From contig CALUTP010000007.1 in assembly GCA_944323725.1 (NCBI GenBank), positions 1 to 38,123 of the forward strand: 38,123 nucleotides of DNA, written 5' to 3'. Shown one piece after another: positions 23,462 to 31,950 of the stretch. The notes under the pieces are model-generated. The model saw nothing but the letters and a program-made list of their open reading frames with translations. It was not told the DNA's origin and searched no databases. The position numbers and the translations under genes are program-made. The stretch is from Candidatus Gastranaerophilales bacterium (GTDB taxonomy: Bacteria; Cyanobacteriota; Vampirovibrionia; Gastranaerophilales; Gastranaerophilaceae). Every line of letters starts with the position of its first letter. Position 1 is the first letter of the stretch.

Positions 23462-25402
23462 TTATAATGAGCCTCCGCCACCATCATTGTAATAATCGTA
23501 ATGTCTAATATCATCATAATTATTAACAGGTTCAGCTTCGACATGCTTTTCTTCAACCCTAGCAACTGTGCTTCTATTACGTAATAATGCATCAAAATTA
23601 GGTTCCATTGTTAACTCAAAGTGGAAACGTCCGATTTTATGGTCAGTTTCCCAAGAGTGATTTATTAATGGATAGCCCCAATATAATCTAGCACTTAAAT
23701 CACCAGGTAATTGAACTCTTAATCCCATACCAATTGAAGTCATGAAGTAGTTATCATCATAGTAATCTTCACCAGTTGAAGGGAATATTCCGCCATGGTC
23801 AACGAATACAGCACCTTTTACATATTTACCAATAAATGGTACTTTCTCACCGCTTCTTGGACTTGTAATTGTTCTAGGTAACAGAGGAAACATTAGTTCT
23901 CCACTTAAATAGTAACCATTTTTACCAATCATTAAGCCTTCTGAATAACCTCTAACTGTTGCAAGACCCCCGGCTTGGAATTGATCGAGGTATGGAATAT
24001 GTTTGTTATTTGGAATTACTTGGTAACTGCTTCTTAATTGACCAATTACACCATGTGAAAAGTCATGTAATCTAACAGCGCCACCGGATATCTTGAAGTA
24101 ATTAGATTCTTTTCCAAGTATTGGTATTGCGTAGCCTACGCCTTGATTTAAGTACCAAATACCATATTTGGTATCTTTTCTTAAGTTTAAGGCTACATCA
24201 ACACTTGTAACTTCATCTGTCCCTAGCTGTATAGCATCATCAAACACACTTGTGCGTGCTCTTTTGTAGTTTAAAGCTGTATATCCTTTTAATTCTAAAC
24301 CAGGTTTTCTGATTAGAGGTTGAGAATAGTATAATGAATATACATATGATTTACTTTTAAGATCTAAATCTGCAAGTTCACCATATCTGATTTTTGCAAA
24401 ACTTGAAGAATACAAGAAACCTATACGACCGTCTTTTTTGTTTACAGGTACATTATAGTCAAAGAATGGGCTTATGGCACCACCGCTAAAATAAGAACCT
24501 ATGCTCATACGATCTCTACGTCCGAATAAGCTGTCTGCATATAGCATTGCACCGCCTCTTAGACTACCTGTGGAATATCTACCAGCATTATCAAATACAC
24601 CTACAAGATGGAATGGAAAGTTTTCGTGAGCTGTGAGTTCTATATCTGTAGTCCCTTCAGCTTCACCAGCTTTCAAATTAGCTGTAAGGTTAACTCCTTC
24701 ATTGTATCTATTGAAATCAAGTATATCTTTTTCTAATTCTACGATATCAAATAAATCATTTTGCTTTTGAGGCATTCTATCAGTAATATATTTAGATTTT
24801 GTCCATCTATTTTGATTAACAGTAATATTACCAACTTTACTTTCTACTAATTCAATATAAATTTTACCATTAGTAACGGTCTGTTCTGGTAAAAAGGCTT
24901 TTGCTGTGACAAAACCTTTACTTGCGTATAAATTGTTAATTTCATTTATTACATTAACAATGTCATTCATAAATACATTTTTGCCAACAATTGGACGAAC
25001 TATTTTATTAATTTCCTCTTTTGTAAGAATTTGTGACGGAGCGACTTCAACAGAGTCAATATAAACACCCTTAGTATCTATATCTTCGACTTGAGCTTGC
25101 ATAAAAGATCCATTTGGATTGTAATTTTTTATTATCTGATTTTCTTTTGTTGGATTGTTTTGATAATTTCTTTCTCGCTCATATCTTTGGTAATCTTCTT
25201 TTAATTCCTGTTGATATTGTCTATCTCTAATAGAATTAATTTCGTGGTTATAGTTATTTAAGTCTTGTATATTTCTATTCAAAGAATCAACATTAATATT
25301 ACCTAAATCTGGGGCACTATATGTTGGAAGTGCAATTGCACATATTGCTGAAATACCTAGTATTAATTTTAAAATATTTATATGTTTTTTACTCTTTTTC
25401 AT
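23462..25402 (-). CDS. Two-partner secretion outer-membrane transporter (ShlB/FhaC/HecB family, TpsB)
   Basis: A 646-residue protein with a signal peptide (MKKSKKHINILKLILGISAI, Ala-rich end at about residue 30) and a polar linker. The ShlB-type POTRA region lies at about residues 105-215 (KIVRPIVGKNVFMNDIVNVI, YASKGFVTAKAFLPEQ). A long beta-barrel follows, with RGGAMLYADSLFGRRDR, the VRGY motif of loop L6 (LATVRGYSEG) and FVDHGG. The family exports large beta-helical TpsA adhesins or cytolysins through the outer membrane. No TpsA partner is in the window. The barrel appears to end at GRFHFEL (about 595), but about 48 further polar residues follow, ending in Asp/Tyr and a Gly run, which is unusual because Omp85 proteins normally end on the last strand. 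It is divergent from ompH and ends in a terminator. Confidence 0.88.
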   Translation of the reverse strand: MKKSKKHINILKLILGISAICAIALPTYSAPDLGNINVDSLNRNIQDLNNYNHEINSIRDRQYQQELKEDYQRYERERNYQNNPTKENQIIKNYNPNGSFMQAQVEDIDTKGVYIDSVEVAPSQILTKEEINKIVRPIVGKNVFMNDIVNVINEINNLYASKGFVTAKAFLPEQTVTNGKIYIELVESKVGNITVNQNRWTKSKYITDRMPQKQNDLFDIVELEKDILDFNRYNEGVNLTANLKAGEAEGTTDIELTAHENFPFHLVGVFDNAGRYSTGSLRGGAMLYADSLFGRRDRMSIGSYFSGGAISPFFDYNVPVNKKDGRIGFLYSSSFAKIRYGELADLDLKSKSYVYSLYYSQPLIRKPGLELKGYTALNYKRARTSVFDDAIQLGTDEVTSVDVALNLRKDTKYGIWYLNQGVGYAIPILGKESNYFKISGGAVRLHDFSHGVIGQLRSSYQVIPNNKHIPYLDQFQAGGLATVRGYSEGLMIGKNGYYLSGELMFPLLPRTITSPRSGEKVPFIGKYVKGAVFVDHGGIFPSTGEDYYDDNYFMTSIGMGLRVQLPGDLSARLYWGYPLINHSWETDHKIGRFHFELTMEPNFDALLRNRSTVARVEEKHVEAEPVNNYDDIRHYDYYNDGGGGSL

Positions 25403-25575
25403 TATTCACCTTCAGATAATAAAAATAAAACTTGGAAAAATTTTTTCTTGCTACAATTTTTACAAAACTTTATATAACTCAATAAAATCATATAATATTT
25501 ATATTTTCTATTATAGAGTATATTTTTAGCCTTGTAAAGATTTTTATAAAAAGTTCACATTATTGTTGTATCGAA

Positions 25576-25605
25576 TTGTCAAAAATCATATGTTTAGTGT
25601 AGAAT
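25576..25605 (+). promoter_or_regulatory. Promoter of the OmpH/Skp gene
   Basis: TTGTCA (25576-25581), 18 nt, TAGAAT (25600-25605), followed about 40 nt later by AAAAGGAG before the ATG. The remainder of 25403-25575, between the divergent TpsB and OmpH genes, is AT-rich and shows no further gene. Confidence 0.65.
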
Positions 25606-25653
25606 TTTCTTGTAGGTTGAATATACAATCGTATTTAGTGAAAAGGAGAAAAT

Positions 25654-26112
25654 ATGAGTAAGATTAAATTTTTAGTTTTGGGTGTAGCTGCTTTTGTTAT
25701 TGGTATGTCAGTGCAGCACTTTGCTATGTCAGATGTACCTTCAAAAATTGCAGTAGTTGATGTTCAAAAAGTTGTAGCTTCATCATCTCAGGTAAAAGCA
25801 TTGAAAAAGGAACAACAAGCTAAGGCTTCTGAAATAATTAAATATGTCGAAAATGCTAGAAAAGATGTAGCTTCAGTTACTGATGAAAAGAAAAAGAAAG
25901 CTTTGGAAGATAAGTACAATAAAGAACTCGTATCTAAAAGAGATAAATTAGAAAAAGATTATGCGGCTAAATTAGCTGCTATTGATAAGAGTATTTCTGA
26001 TAAAATTTCAGCAGAGGCTAAAACTGCTGGGTATGATATTGTTCTTGCAAAAGGTGTAGTGCTATATGGCGGAACTGATATTACTTCTAATATAATTAAA
26101 GCTGTAAAATAG
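25654..26112 (+). CDS. OmpH/Skp-family periplasmic chaperone
   Basis: A 152-residue protein with an N-terminal hydrophobic signal (FLVLGVAAFVIGMSVQ), the family start KIAVVDVQKVVASSSQVKAL, a Lys/Glu-rich coiled coil through residues 50-115, and the closing beta element YDIVLAKGVVLYGGTDIT. Skp holds unfolded outer-membrane proteins in the periplasm. Its divergent neighbour is an outer-membrane barrel protein, a plausible client. AAAAGGAG lies 6 nt before the ATG. A promoter and a strong terminator make it a single-gene unit. Confidence 0.88.
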   Translation: MSKIKFLVLGVAAFVIGMSVQHFAMSDVPSKIAVVDVQKVVASSSQVKALKKEQQAKASEIIKYVENARKDVASVTDEKKKKALEDKYNKELVSKRDKLEKDYAAKLAAIDKSISDKISAEAKTAGYDIVLAKGVVLYGGTDITSNIIKAVK

Positions 26113-26128
26113 TTTATTTTGAATTATA

Positions 26129-26159
26129 AAAAGCCTCCTTTAAATAAGGAGGCTTTTTT
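26129..26159 (+). terminator. Bidirectional terminator between ompH and hydA
   Basis: AAAAGCCTCCTT-TAAAT-AAGGAGGCTTTT is a perfect 12-bp stem with T runs on both strands. It can end the OmpH transcript (plus) and the hydCBA transcript (minus), whose last gene stops at 26176. Confidence 0.93.
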
Positions 26160-26175
26160 GTATGTTATAGATATG

Positions 26176-27927
26176 CTAGATATCTTTGTATGAACCTGCA
26201 AATTTATTTGTATAAATAGTATGCAAGATTTCATGTGCTTTATGAGAATTAGGATGTTCCAAATATTCTTGATAAAGCTTTTGAATGGATGGATTCATGT
26301 GAGATTTCCTTAAAGGAAGTTCACTGTCTTCTTTATATAGACCTTCAGCTCTTTCTCCTTTTATTTTGCTATCGTCACAACTTCTAGGTTGCCCTCCGCC
26401 ATTGATACAACCTCCAGGACAAGCCATCACTTCTAGCATTTGGAAAGGAGCTTTACCTTCTTTTATTTCTTGTATAGATTTTTCTGCTTCTTTTAATGTA
26501 GAAACTACTCTAACTATAAGTTTAGTACCTTTGATGTCAAGTTCAACATCACGAGATCTATTAGCTGTACCCCTTAGTGGTTTGAAATCAACATCTTTTA
26601 GAGGTTCTCCTGTTGCAAATTCATAAGCAGTTCTTACCGCCGCTTCTGCTACTCCGCCAGAGGCTCCAAATATGGTTGCAGCACCTGAATATTCTCCAAA
26701 AGGTGAGTCATGTTCTTCTGGTTCTAATGATTCAAAGCTAATTCCAGCTTCTTTAATCATTCTGCCTAATTCTTGAGTTGTTAATACATAATCAGTATCA
26801 GGTCTGCCATTATGTGAAAGCTCTGGACGTTTACATTCATATTTTTTAGCAGTACAAGGCATAATCGCAACAACAACTAGATCTTCTCTAGAAATCCCAA
26901 GTTGTTTTGGTACTAATTCGACTAATACAGGAGAAAGCATTGACATAGGTGATTTGCAGCTAGAAAGATGCTTAAGCATATCAGGATGTTGGTCTTCCAA
27001 ATATTTTACCCATGCAGGACAGCAAGATGTAAATAATGGTAAATTTTGCCCAGATTTTAATCTTTCTAAAAACTCAGTAGCTTCTTCCATAATAGTTAAA
27101 TCAGCTGAGAAATTAGTATCATATATTTTATCAAAGCCTATTTTTCTCAAGGCTGCATTCATTATACCTATGCTATTTTCACCGGGTTTAAGCCCAAACA
27201 TTTCACCAAGTGCTACACGTGTTGCAGGAGCCATTTGTACTACAACTGTTTTGGTTTTATTAGTAATTTCATTCCATACATTTTCTATATCTGATTTAAT
27301 AGTTAAAGCTCCTGTAGGACATACTGCTGCACATTGTCCACAATTAACGCAGTCAACTTGACCAAGAGGTCTTCCATTCATTGGCTGAACAATTGTTTTT
27401 GACCCTCTATTGGCAAAGCCTAAAACTGCATGTCCTTGAAATTCTGAACAAGCTCTTACACAAGCTCCGCATAAAATACATTTGTTAGGATCTCTGACTA
27501 ATGATGGAGAACTGTCATCTATTGGAAGATATTCATCAGGCTGTTTTTCTGCGTAGCGAATTCTGCGGATACCATATTCTTCTGCATATTTTTGCAGTTC
27601 GCAATTCCCTGATTTTTCACAAGTTAAACACTCTTTATCATGGTTTGCAAGAAGTAATTCAAGTACAGTTTTTCTAATTCTTCTTGTTTTTTCTGTATTT
27701 AGGTGAATTCTTAATCCATTTTCAGGAGGCATTGTGCAGGAAGATTGAATACCTCTGCCTTCAACTTCTACTACACACATCCTGCAAGCTCCAAAGATTG
27801 TCAAGTCAGGACGGTAGCAAAATGTTGGAACATTCATTCCAGCCTTTCTTATTACTTCTAGTAAATTTGGCTCATCTGTGAATTCAACTTCTTTTCCGTC
27901 TATGAATAATGTTTTTTTATCTGTCAT
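26176..27927 (-). CDS. hydA: [FeFe]-hydrogenase catalytic subunit, HydA/HndD type
   Basis: This 583-residue subunit carries the H-cluster that reduces protons to H2. Domains in order: a plant-type [2Fe-2S] domain (CYRPDLTIFGACRMC), the His-Cys3 [4Fe-4S] site (HDKECLTCEKSGNCELQ), two [4Fe-4S] clusters (CILCGACVRAC, CVNCGQCAAVCPTGA), then the three H-cluster motifs TSCCPAW (about 300), MPCTAKKYE (about 355) and MACPGGCINGGGQP (about 500). All H-cluster cysteines are present, so it should be active once matured by HydEFG, none of which is in the window. The modular N-terminus and its linkage to NuoF- and NuoE-like genes mark the trimeric, often electron-bifurcating group (NADH plus ferredoxin). 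Bifurcation itself is inferred from the family. Confidence 0.95.
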   Translation of the reverse strand: MTDKKTLFIDGKEVEFTDEPNLLEVIRKAGMNVPTFCYRPDLTIFGACRMCVVEVEGRGIQSSCTMPPENGLRIHLNTEKTRRIRKTVLELLLANHDKECLTCEKSGNCELQKYAEEYGIRRIRYAEKQPDEYLPIDDSSPSLVRDPNKCILCGACVRACSEFQGHAVLGFANRGSKTIVQPMNGRPLGQVDCVNCGQCAAVCPTGALTIKSDIENVWNEITNKTKTVVVQMAPATRVALGEMFGLKPGENSIGIMNAALRKIGFDKIYDTNFSADLTIMEEATEFLERLKSGQNLPLFTSCCPAWVKYLEDQHPDMLKHLSSCKSPMSMLSPVLVELVPKQLGISREDLVVVAIMPCTAKKYECKRPELSHNGRPDTDYVLTTQELGRMIKEAGISFESLEPEEHDSPFGEYSGAATIFGASGGVAEAAVRTAYEFATGEPLKDVDFKPLRGTANRSRDVELDIKGTKLIVRVVSTLKEAEKSIQEIKEGKAPFQMLEVMACPGGCINGGGQPRSCDDSKIKGERAEGLYKEDSELPLRKSHMNPSIQKLYQEYLEHPNSHKAHEILHTIYTNKFAGSYKDI

Positions 27928-27947
27928 AATTTAATCCTTTTTTTAAT

Positions 27948-29810
27948 TTATTCCAAAACAATTGCTCTGAATGGACAATTTGTTAAACAAGCTTCACATT
28001 TAATACATTTTGCTTGATTAATGTGATGAGGCTGTTTGACTGTTCCTTCGATAGCACCTACCGGGCAGGTTCTTGCACATTTTGTACAACCTTTACAGAG
28101 TTCTTCTTGAATTACTACTTTTTTCATTGCAGTACAAACCCCTGCAGGACATTTTTTATCTTTAATATGCGCAATATATTCATCTTTAAAATATTTTAAA
28201 GTTGAAAGTACTGGATTTGGTGCAGTTTTGCCAAGTCCGCATAAAGAGCCTTCTTTTACAGAAAGTGCTAGTTCTTCAAGAGTTTCTAAATCTTTCATTT
28301 CGCCTTTACCTGCGACGATTTTTTCTAAAATTTTTAGCATATTTTTAGTCCCTTCACGACAAGGAACACATTTTCCACAGCTTTCATGTTGAGTGAAATT
28401 CATGAAAAATCTTGCAACTTCAACAATACAAGTATTTTCCGCCATAACTACTAATCCGCCAGATCCGACCATTGCTCCGGCTTTTATCAGACTGTCGTAA
28501 TCCATAGGAATGTCTAAATGTTCTTCAGTTAGACAGCCTCCAGAAGGGCCACCAATTTGTACCGCTTTGAATTTTTTGCCGCCTCTAATACCACCGCCTA
28601 TATCAAATACGATTTCTCTTAATGTGGTGCCCATTGGTACTTCAATTAGTCCAGTGTTGTTAACTTCACCGGTTAGCGCAAATGTTTTTGTTCCTTTTGA
28701 AGTCTCTGTTCCGAATGAAGAGAACCAGTCTGCACCTTTTAATAATATTACTGGTACATTTGCAAGAGTCTCTACATTGTTAATTAGGGTCGGTCTGCCA
28801 AATAAGCCTTTGTTCGCTGGAAATGGCGGTTTTGGTCTTGGCATTCCTCTTTCACCTTCTATAGAGGCTATAAGAGCAGTTTCTTCACCACATACAAAGG
28901 CACCAGCACCTTCTTTTATGTGAAGAGTAAATGAAAAATCACTACCCATAATATTTTTGCCAAGAAAATTTCTAGCTTCAGCATCTGCAATTGCTTTTCT
29001 TAGCCTTTTTATTGCTAGTGGATATTCTGCACGAACATATATATATCCTTCATCTGCGCCAATTGCAAAAGCTGCTATTGCCATACCTTCTAAAAGTTTA
29101 TGAGGATCTCCTTCCATAATACTTCTATCCATAAAGGCTCCTGGATCACCTTCATCTCCATTACATACAACGTAGGATTTTCCACCTTTATTTGCTGCTG
29201 TAAATCTCCATTTCCTTCCTGTAGGAAATCCTCCGCCACCTCTGCCTCTTAGACCTGATTTTTCTATTTCTTCTATTACTGCATCAGGATTATTTGCTTC
29301 TAGTACATTTGCAAGTGCTTCATAACCCCTTACTGCAATTGCTTCATCTATACACTCTGCATTTATATGACCACAATTAGCAAGTGCTGTCCTTGTTTGT
29401 TTTGCATAGAAGTTAATATCTTCATTTTTATGAACATGTTCATGTGTTTTTGGATCTGTATAGAGTAATCTTTCTACCGGTTTGTTATTTTGAACATGGC
29501 TTTCATAAATTTCCTCTACATCTTCTACTTTAACTTTTACATAGGTAACATGTTTGTCTGGAATTATTACAAGAACTCCTTGTTCACAGAATCCATGACA
29601 ACCTGTAGGTACTATGGTTACTTTGTCATAGTCTGTTAGTGTTGAGACATCTGCACCTAATTCTTTGAATTTTTCAATAACTTTTAGTGAACCATTAGCT
29701 ACACATCCAGTTCCAGCACATACTAGTACTCTTAATCCTTGTTTTTTTATTTCTTCTTGAGCTTTTAATTGTTCTTGTTTGATATCTATATTTAATGCTG
29801 TTTTTTCCAT
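27948..29810 (-). CDS. hydB: Hydrogenase flavoprotein subunit, NuoF/HydB/HndC type
   Basis: A 620-residue diaphorase subunit. It has an N-terminal thioredoxin-like [2Fe-2S] domain (VCAGTGCVANGS, GCHGFCEQGVLV) and the NADH/FMN-binding core (GRGGGGFPTGRKW at about residue 192, CNGDEGDPGAFMDR). The NuoF-type [4Fe-4S] site follows (ESCGKCVPCREGT), and a C-terminal 2x[4Fe-4S] ferredoxin domain (CKGCTKCARTCPVGAI, CIKCEACLTNCPFRAI) closes the protein. The extra terminal domains are typical of HydB/HndC and absent from plain NuoF. It takes or gives electrons at NAD(H) and passes them to HydA. It lies between hydC (1-nt gap) and hydA (20 nt) in one operon. Confidence 0.95.
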   Translation of the reverse strand: MEKTALNIDIKQEQLKAQEEIKKQGLRVLVCAGTGCVANGSLKVIEKFKELGADVSTLTDYDKVTIVPTGCHGFCEQGVLVIIPDKHVTYVKVKVEDVEEIYESHVQNNKPVERLLYTDPKTHEHVHKNEDINFYAKQTRTALANCGHINAECIDEAIAVRGYEALANVLEANNPDAVIEEIEKSGLRGRGGGGFPTGRKWRFTAANKGGKSYVVCNGDEGDPGAFMDRSIMEGDPHKLLEGMAIAAFAIGADEGYIYVRAEYPLAIKRLRKAIADAEARNFLGKNIMGSDFSFTLHIKEGAGAFVCGEETALIASIEGERGMPRPKPPFPANKGLFGRPTLINNVETLANVPVILLKGADWFSSFGTETSKGTKTFALTGEVNNTGLIEVPMGTTLREIVFDIGGGIRGGKKFKAVQIGGPSGGCLTEEHLDIPMDYDSLIKAGAMVGSGGLVVMAENTCIVEVARFFMNFTQHESCGKCVPCREGTKNMLKILEKIVAGKGEMKDLETLEELALSVKEGSLCGLGKTAPNPVLSTLKYFKDEYIAHIKDKKCPAGVCTAMKKVVIQEELCKGCTKCARTCPVGAIEGTVKQPHHINQAKCIKCEACLTNCPFRAIVLE

Positions 29811-29811
29811 A

Positions 29812-30306
29812 TTATCTGCCCTCTTTTAAAAGTGTATCAAGAACTATTCTGATTGCATCAGAAGTCATTTGCGGATATACTTTTCCATTAATTACCACTA
29901 CAGGTGCAAGACCGCAGGCACCTAGACAGCTTACAGTTTCTAATGAAAACATCCCATCATTTGTTGTCATTTGTCCGTCGGTTAAGCTTAATCTTGCTTT
30001 TATTGCATTTAATACAGGCATTGAACCTCTTACATGGCAAGCTGTACCATCGCATACTTTGATTTCATATTTACCTTTCGGTTCTAATGAAAATTGTGCA
30101 TAAAATGTTGCTACACCATAAACTGTTGCTGGGGATAGCCCTTCAATTTTTGTTCCTATGTAAATCATTGCATCTTCAGGTAAATATTTATATACTTCCT
30201 GAACTTTTTGAAGAATCGCAATTAAATTAGATTTTTTGCTATCATATTGGCTGATAATTTCATCTAATTTACGGGTGTCGATTCTTTGAGGATTTTCTAC
30301 ACTCAT
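29812..30306 (-). CDS. hydC: Hydrogenase [2Fe-2S] subunit, NuoE/HydC/HndA type
   Basis: A 164-residue thioredoxin-fold subunit with the four cluster cysteines in CDGTACHVRG and CLGACGLAPVV, plus the NuoE pattern YLPEDAMIYIGTKIEG and TVYGVATFYAQF. It completes the trimeric hydrogenase as the small electron-transfer partner of the NuoF-like subunit. It is the first gene of hydC-hydB-hydA. AGGAG lies 6 nt before the ATG, and the stop is 1 nt before the hydB ATG. Confidence 0.95.
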   Translation of the reverse strand: MSVENPQRIDTRKLDEIISQYDSKKSNLIAILQKVQEVYKYLPEDAMIYIGTKIEGLSPATVYGVATFYAQFSLEPKGKYEIKVCDGTACHVRGSMPVLNAIKARLSLTDGQMTTNDGMFSLETVSCLGACGLAPVVVINGKVYPQMTSDAIRIVLDTLLKEGR

Positions 30307-30346
30307 TTCGAACTCCTATTAATATATTATTATTTATACTCCGATT

Positions 30347-30375
30347 GTATTATTTATTTACCCAAAAACATACAA
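30347..30375 (-). promoter_or_regulatory. Promoter of the hydCBA operon
   Basis: TTGTAT (30375-30370), 17 nt, TAATAC (30352-30347), giving a leader of about 34 nt with AGGAG. No Rex operator (TTGTGAAxxxxTTCACAA-like) was recognised. Confidence 0.5.
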
Positions 30376-30424
30376 TCTTACTGGAATTATCGCATAATGA
30401 GCCTTGAAAATCAAGTTCGTAATA

Positions 30425-30886
30425 TTATTTTTTGTTTTTTACAGCTTTTGTTAGATTGGATATATTTCTGTATATGTTTCTTAGAAAAGTATCTTCTGTT
30501 GTGATTTGTCCTATAGCAATATATTCAGTTCCGGTTTCTCTATTTCGTAATACTCTAAGATTATTGTTTGAAATTGTAATATTCAATGTTGTGTCAGGTG
30601 AAATTGCACATTCTTTATTTTTCCCGTTGAGCATATTCGAAACTTTTAGTATAATATTTTTTTTGTTTGTTTGGTGTTCTTTCGGTTCAAAAAAGTCTAT
30701 GCTAACACCATTTTTCTTTGCAAAATTAGCGATAGTTTCTTTAGCTAATTCAATTTCTTTATATGCATCTGAATTTATATTTAGTTGTGATGTATTAACT
30801 AATTTATTTATTATTTTTTTATGTTTTTCATATTTTTTTAGAGCAGTATTTTGATGAATTCTATTTAATAACTTAGAAGTTTGCAT
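30425..30886 (-). CDS. Hypothetical protein, 153 residues
   Basis: A basic, soluble protein with no recognised family. The first half is helical and Lys-rich (LKKYEKHKKIINKLVN, YKEIELAKETIANFAKK). The second half has alternating strands (KKNIILKVSNML, TTLNITISNNNLRVLRN, TEYIAIGQITTEDTF). There is no signal peptide or membrane segment. AAGGGG lies 7 nt before the ATG. It sits between nth and hydC on the same strand, with AT-rich gaps on both sides, so whether it shares a transcript with either is unclear. Confidence 0.65.
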   Translation of the reverse strand: MQTSKLLNRIHQNTALKKYEKHKKIINKLVNTSQLNINSDAYKEIELAKETIANFAKKNGVSIDFFEPKEHQTNKKNIILKVSNMLNGKNKECAISPDTTLNITISNNNLRVLRNRETGTEYIAIGQITTEDTFLRNIYRNISNLTKAVKNKK

Positions 30887-30956
30887 ATTAATACCCCTTA
30901 TATTGTAATTTTTATTATTTTAATTTATTTAAAACTGATAATAAAAATTTTTGCTA

Positions 30957-31604
30957 TTATATTAATTTTTTGCAATATTGATTTATTGGGCAATTATTAC
31001 ATTTTGGTGATTGCGGCTTACAAATATTCTGTCCATGTGTGACAAGCAGTGTATTTATATCTATCCAATGTTTAACTGGGAGTTTTTTCCTTAATGCAAA
31101 TTCGGTTTCTTCTGGGGTTTTAGTTTTTACGTATCCTATGCGGTTAAAAATTCTATGTACATGGACATCGACACATATGGCTGGTTTATTAAAGCCTCTG
31201 CTCATTACAAGGTTTGCGGTTTTTCTGCCGACTCCGTTAAATTTTATTAGTTCATCTATTGTATCAGGAATTTTTCCATTAAGCTTTTCTATAATGATTT
31301 TTGACAGCTCAATTATTTGTTTTGCCTTATTTGAATAGAATCCTACTGGATATATTGCGTTTTCTAGGGTTTTTACATCACATTTTGCAAAATCTGCCGG
31401 TGTTTTGCCTAGCTTAAGCATTCTTAATGTTGCGGGGTATGTTGTTTTATCATTGGTTCTTAGACTTAGAATACATGAAATTAATACGAGATATGGGTCT
31501 TGAAAAGTATCCATTAATTTCACAAAATCACTTCTTGGTAAGTCTGATTTTTTCAATAAATCTACTATTTCATCAATATTGTCAGTTTCAATTTTTGCTT
31601 GCAT
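30957..31604 (-). CDS. nth: Endonuclease III, DNA glycosylase/AP lyase
   Basis: This enzyme removes oxidised pyrimidines and cleaves AP sites in base-excision repair. The 215-residue protein has the helix-hairpin-helix with catalytic Lys (FNGVGRKTANLV), the catalytic Asp in CVDVHVHRIFNRIG, and the C-terminal [4Fe-4S] loop CKPQSPKCNNCPINQYC (C-x6-C-x2-C-x5-C). Length is typical. AGGATT stands before the ATG. It starts 35 nt after the small XRE gene on the same strand, so the two may be co-transcribed. Confidence 0.95.
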   Translation of the reverse strand: MQAKIETDNIDEIVDLLKKSDLPRSDFVKLMDTFQDPYLVLISCILSLRTNDKTTYPATLRMLKLGKTPADFAKCDVKTLENAIYPVGFYSNKAKQIIELSKIIIEKLNGKIPDTIDELIKFNGVGRKTANLVMSRGFNKPAICVDVHVHRIFNRIGYVKTKTPEETEFALRKKLPVKHWIDINTLLVTHGQNICKPQSPKCNNCPINQYCKKLI

Positions 31605-31638
31605 TATTTAGAATCCTAGTTAGATTTGAATAATAGCA

Positions 31639-31842
31639 TTAATCCGGTTTATATTCAATTAAATCTTTAATATCGCATTTAAAATAGTTACAAAGTTTAT
31701 TTATTGTACTTAATTTGACATCAATATTTTCACCTTTTACAAGCTTTGAAATTGTAGCCTTACTTAGGTCAGTTGCTTCTGCTACTTCATACCCTTTTAC
31801 TTTATGCTGCCAGATTAATTCATATAACTTTACTGTAATCAT
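31639..31842 (-). CDS. Small XRE-family HTH regulator
   Basis: A single-domain Cro/XRE-type DNA-binding protein of 67 residues from the ATG at 31842: a recognition segment VAEATDLSKATISKLVKGE, then STINKLCNYFKCDIKDLIEY. The frame extends to an ATG at 31878 (79 residues). I prefer 31842 because a TGTATAAT box lies at 31857-31850, inside the longer version, and would start transcription about at 31842-31844. Neither start has a Shine-Dalgarno, so the message is probably leaderless. It is divergent from a prepilin gene with overlapping promoters, which suggests it controls that gene and itself (inference). nth follows downstream. A decayed XRE copy with similar C-terminal pattern lies at 20.2-20.4 kb. 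Confidence 0.8.
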   Translation of the reverse strand: MITVKLYELIWQHKVKGYEVAEATDLSKATISKLVKGENIDVKLSTINKLCNYFKCDIKDLIEYKPD

Positions 31843-31849
31843 ATTTAAC

Positions 31850-31878
31850 ATTATACATTTCTGTTTTGAACTTGACAT
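31850..31878 (-). promoter_or_regulatory. Promoter of the small XRE gene, leaderless
   Basis: ATGTCA (31878-31873), 17 nt, TG-TATAAT (-10 at 31855-31850). The ATG at 31842 is 8 nt beyond the -10 box. The -35 box overlaps the -35 box of the plus-strand pilin promoter. Confidence 0.6.
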
Positions 31879-31899
31879 AAAAATAAATTACAATAGAAT
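31872..31899 (+). promoter_or_regulatory. Promoter of the prepilin gene
   Basis: TTGACA (31872-31877, perfect consensus), 16 nt, TAGAAT (31894-31899). The leader is about 45 nt. It overlaps the divergent XRE promoter at the -35 boxes, so one bound repressor could block both. Confidence 0.7.
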
Positions 31900-31950
31900 A
31901 AATTCATGTGTAGTTAAATAAAATTTAATAAATTTTAATTGTGAGGTTTT

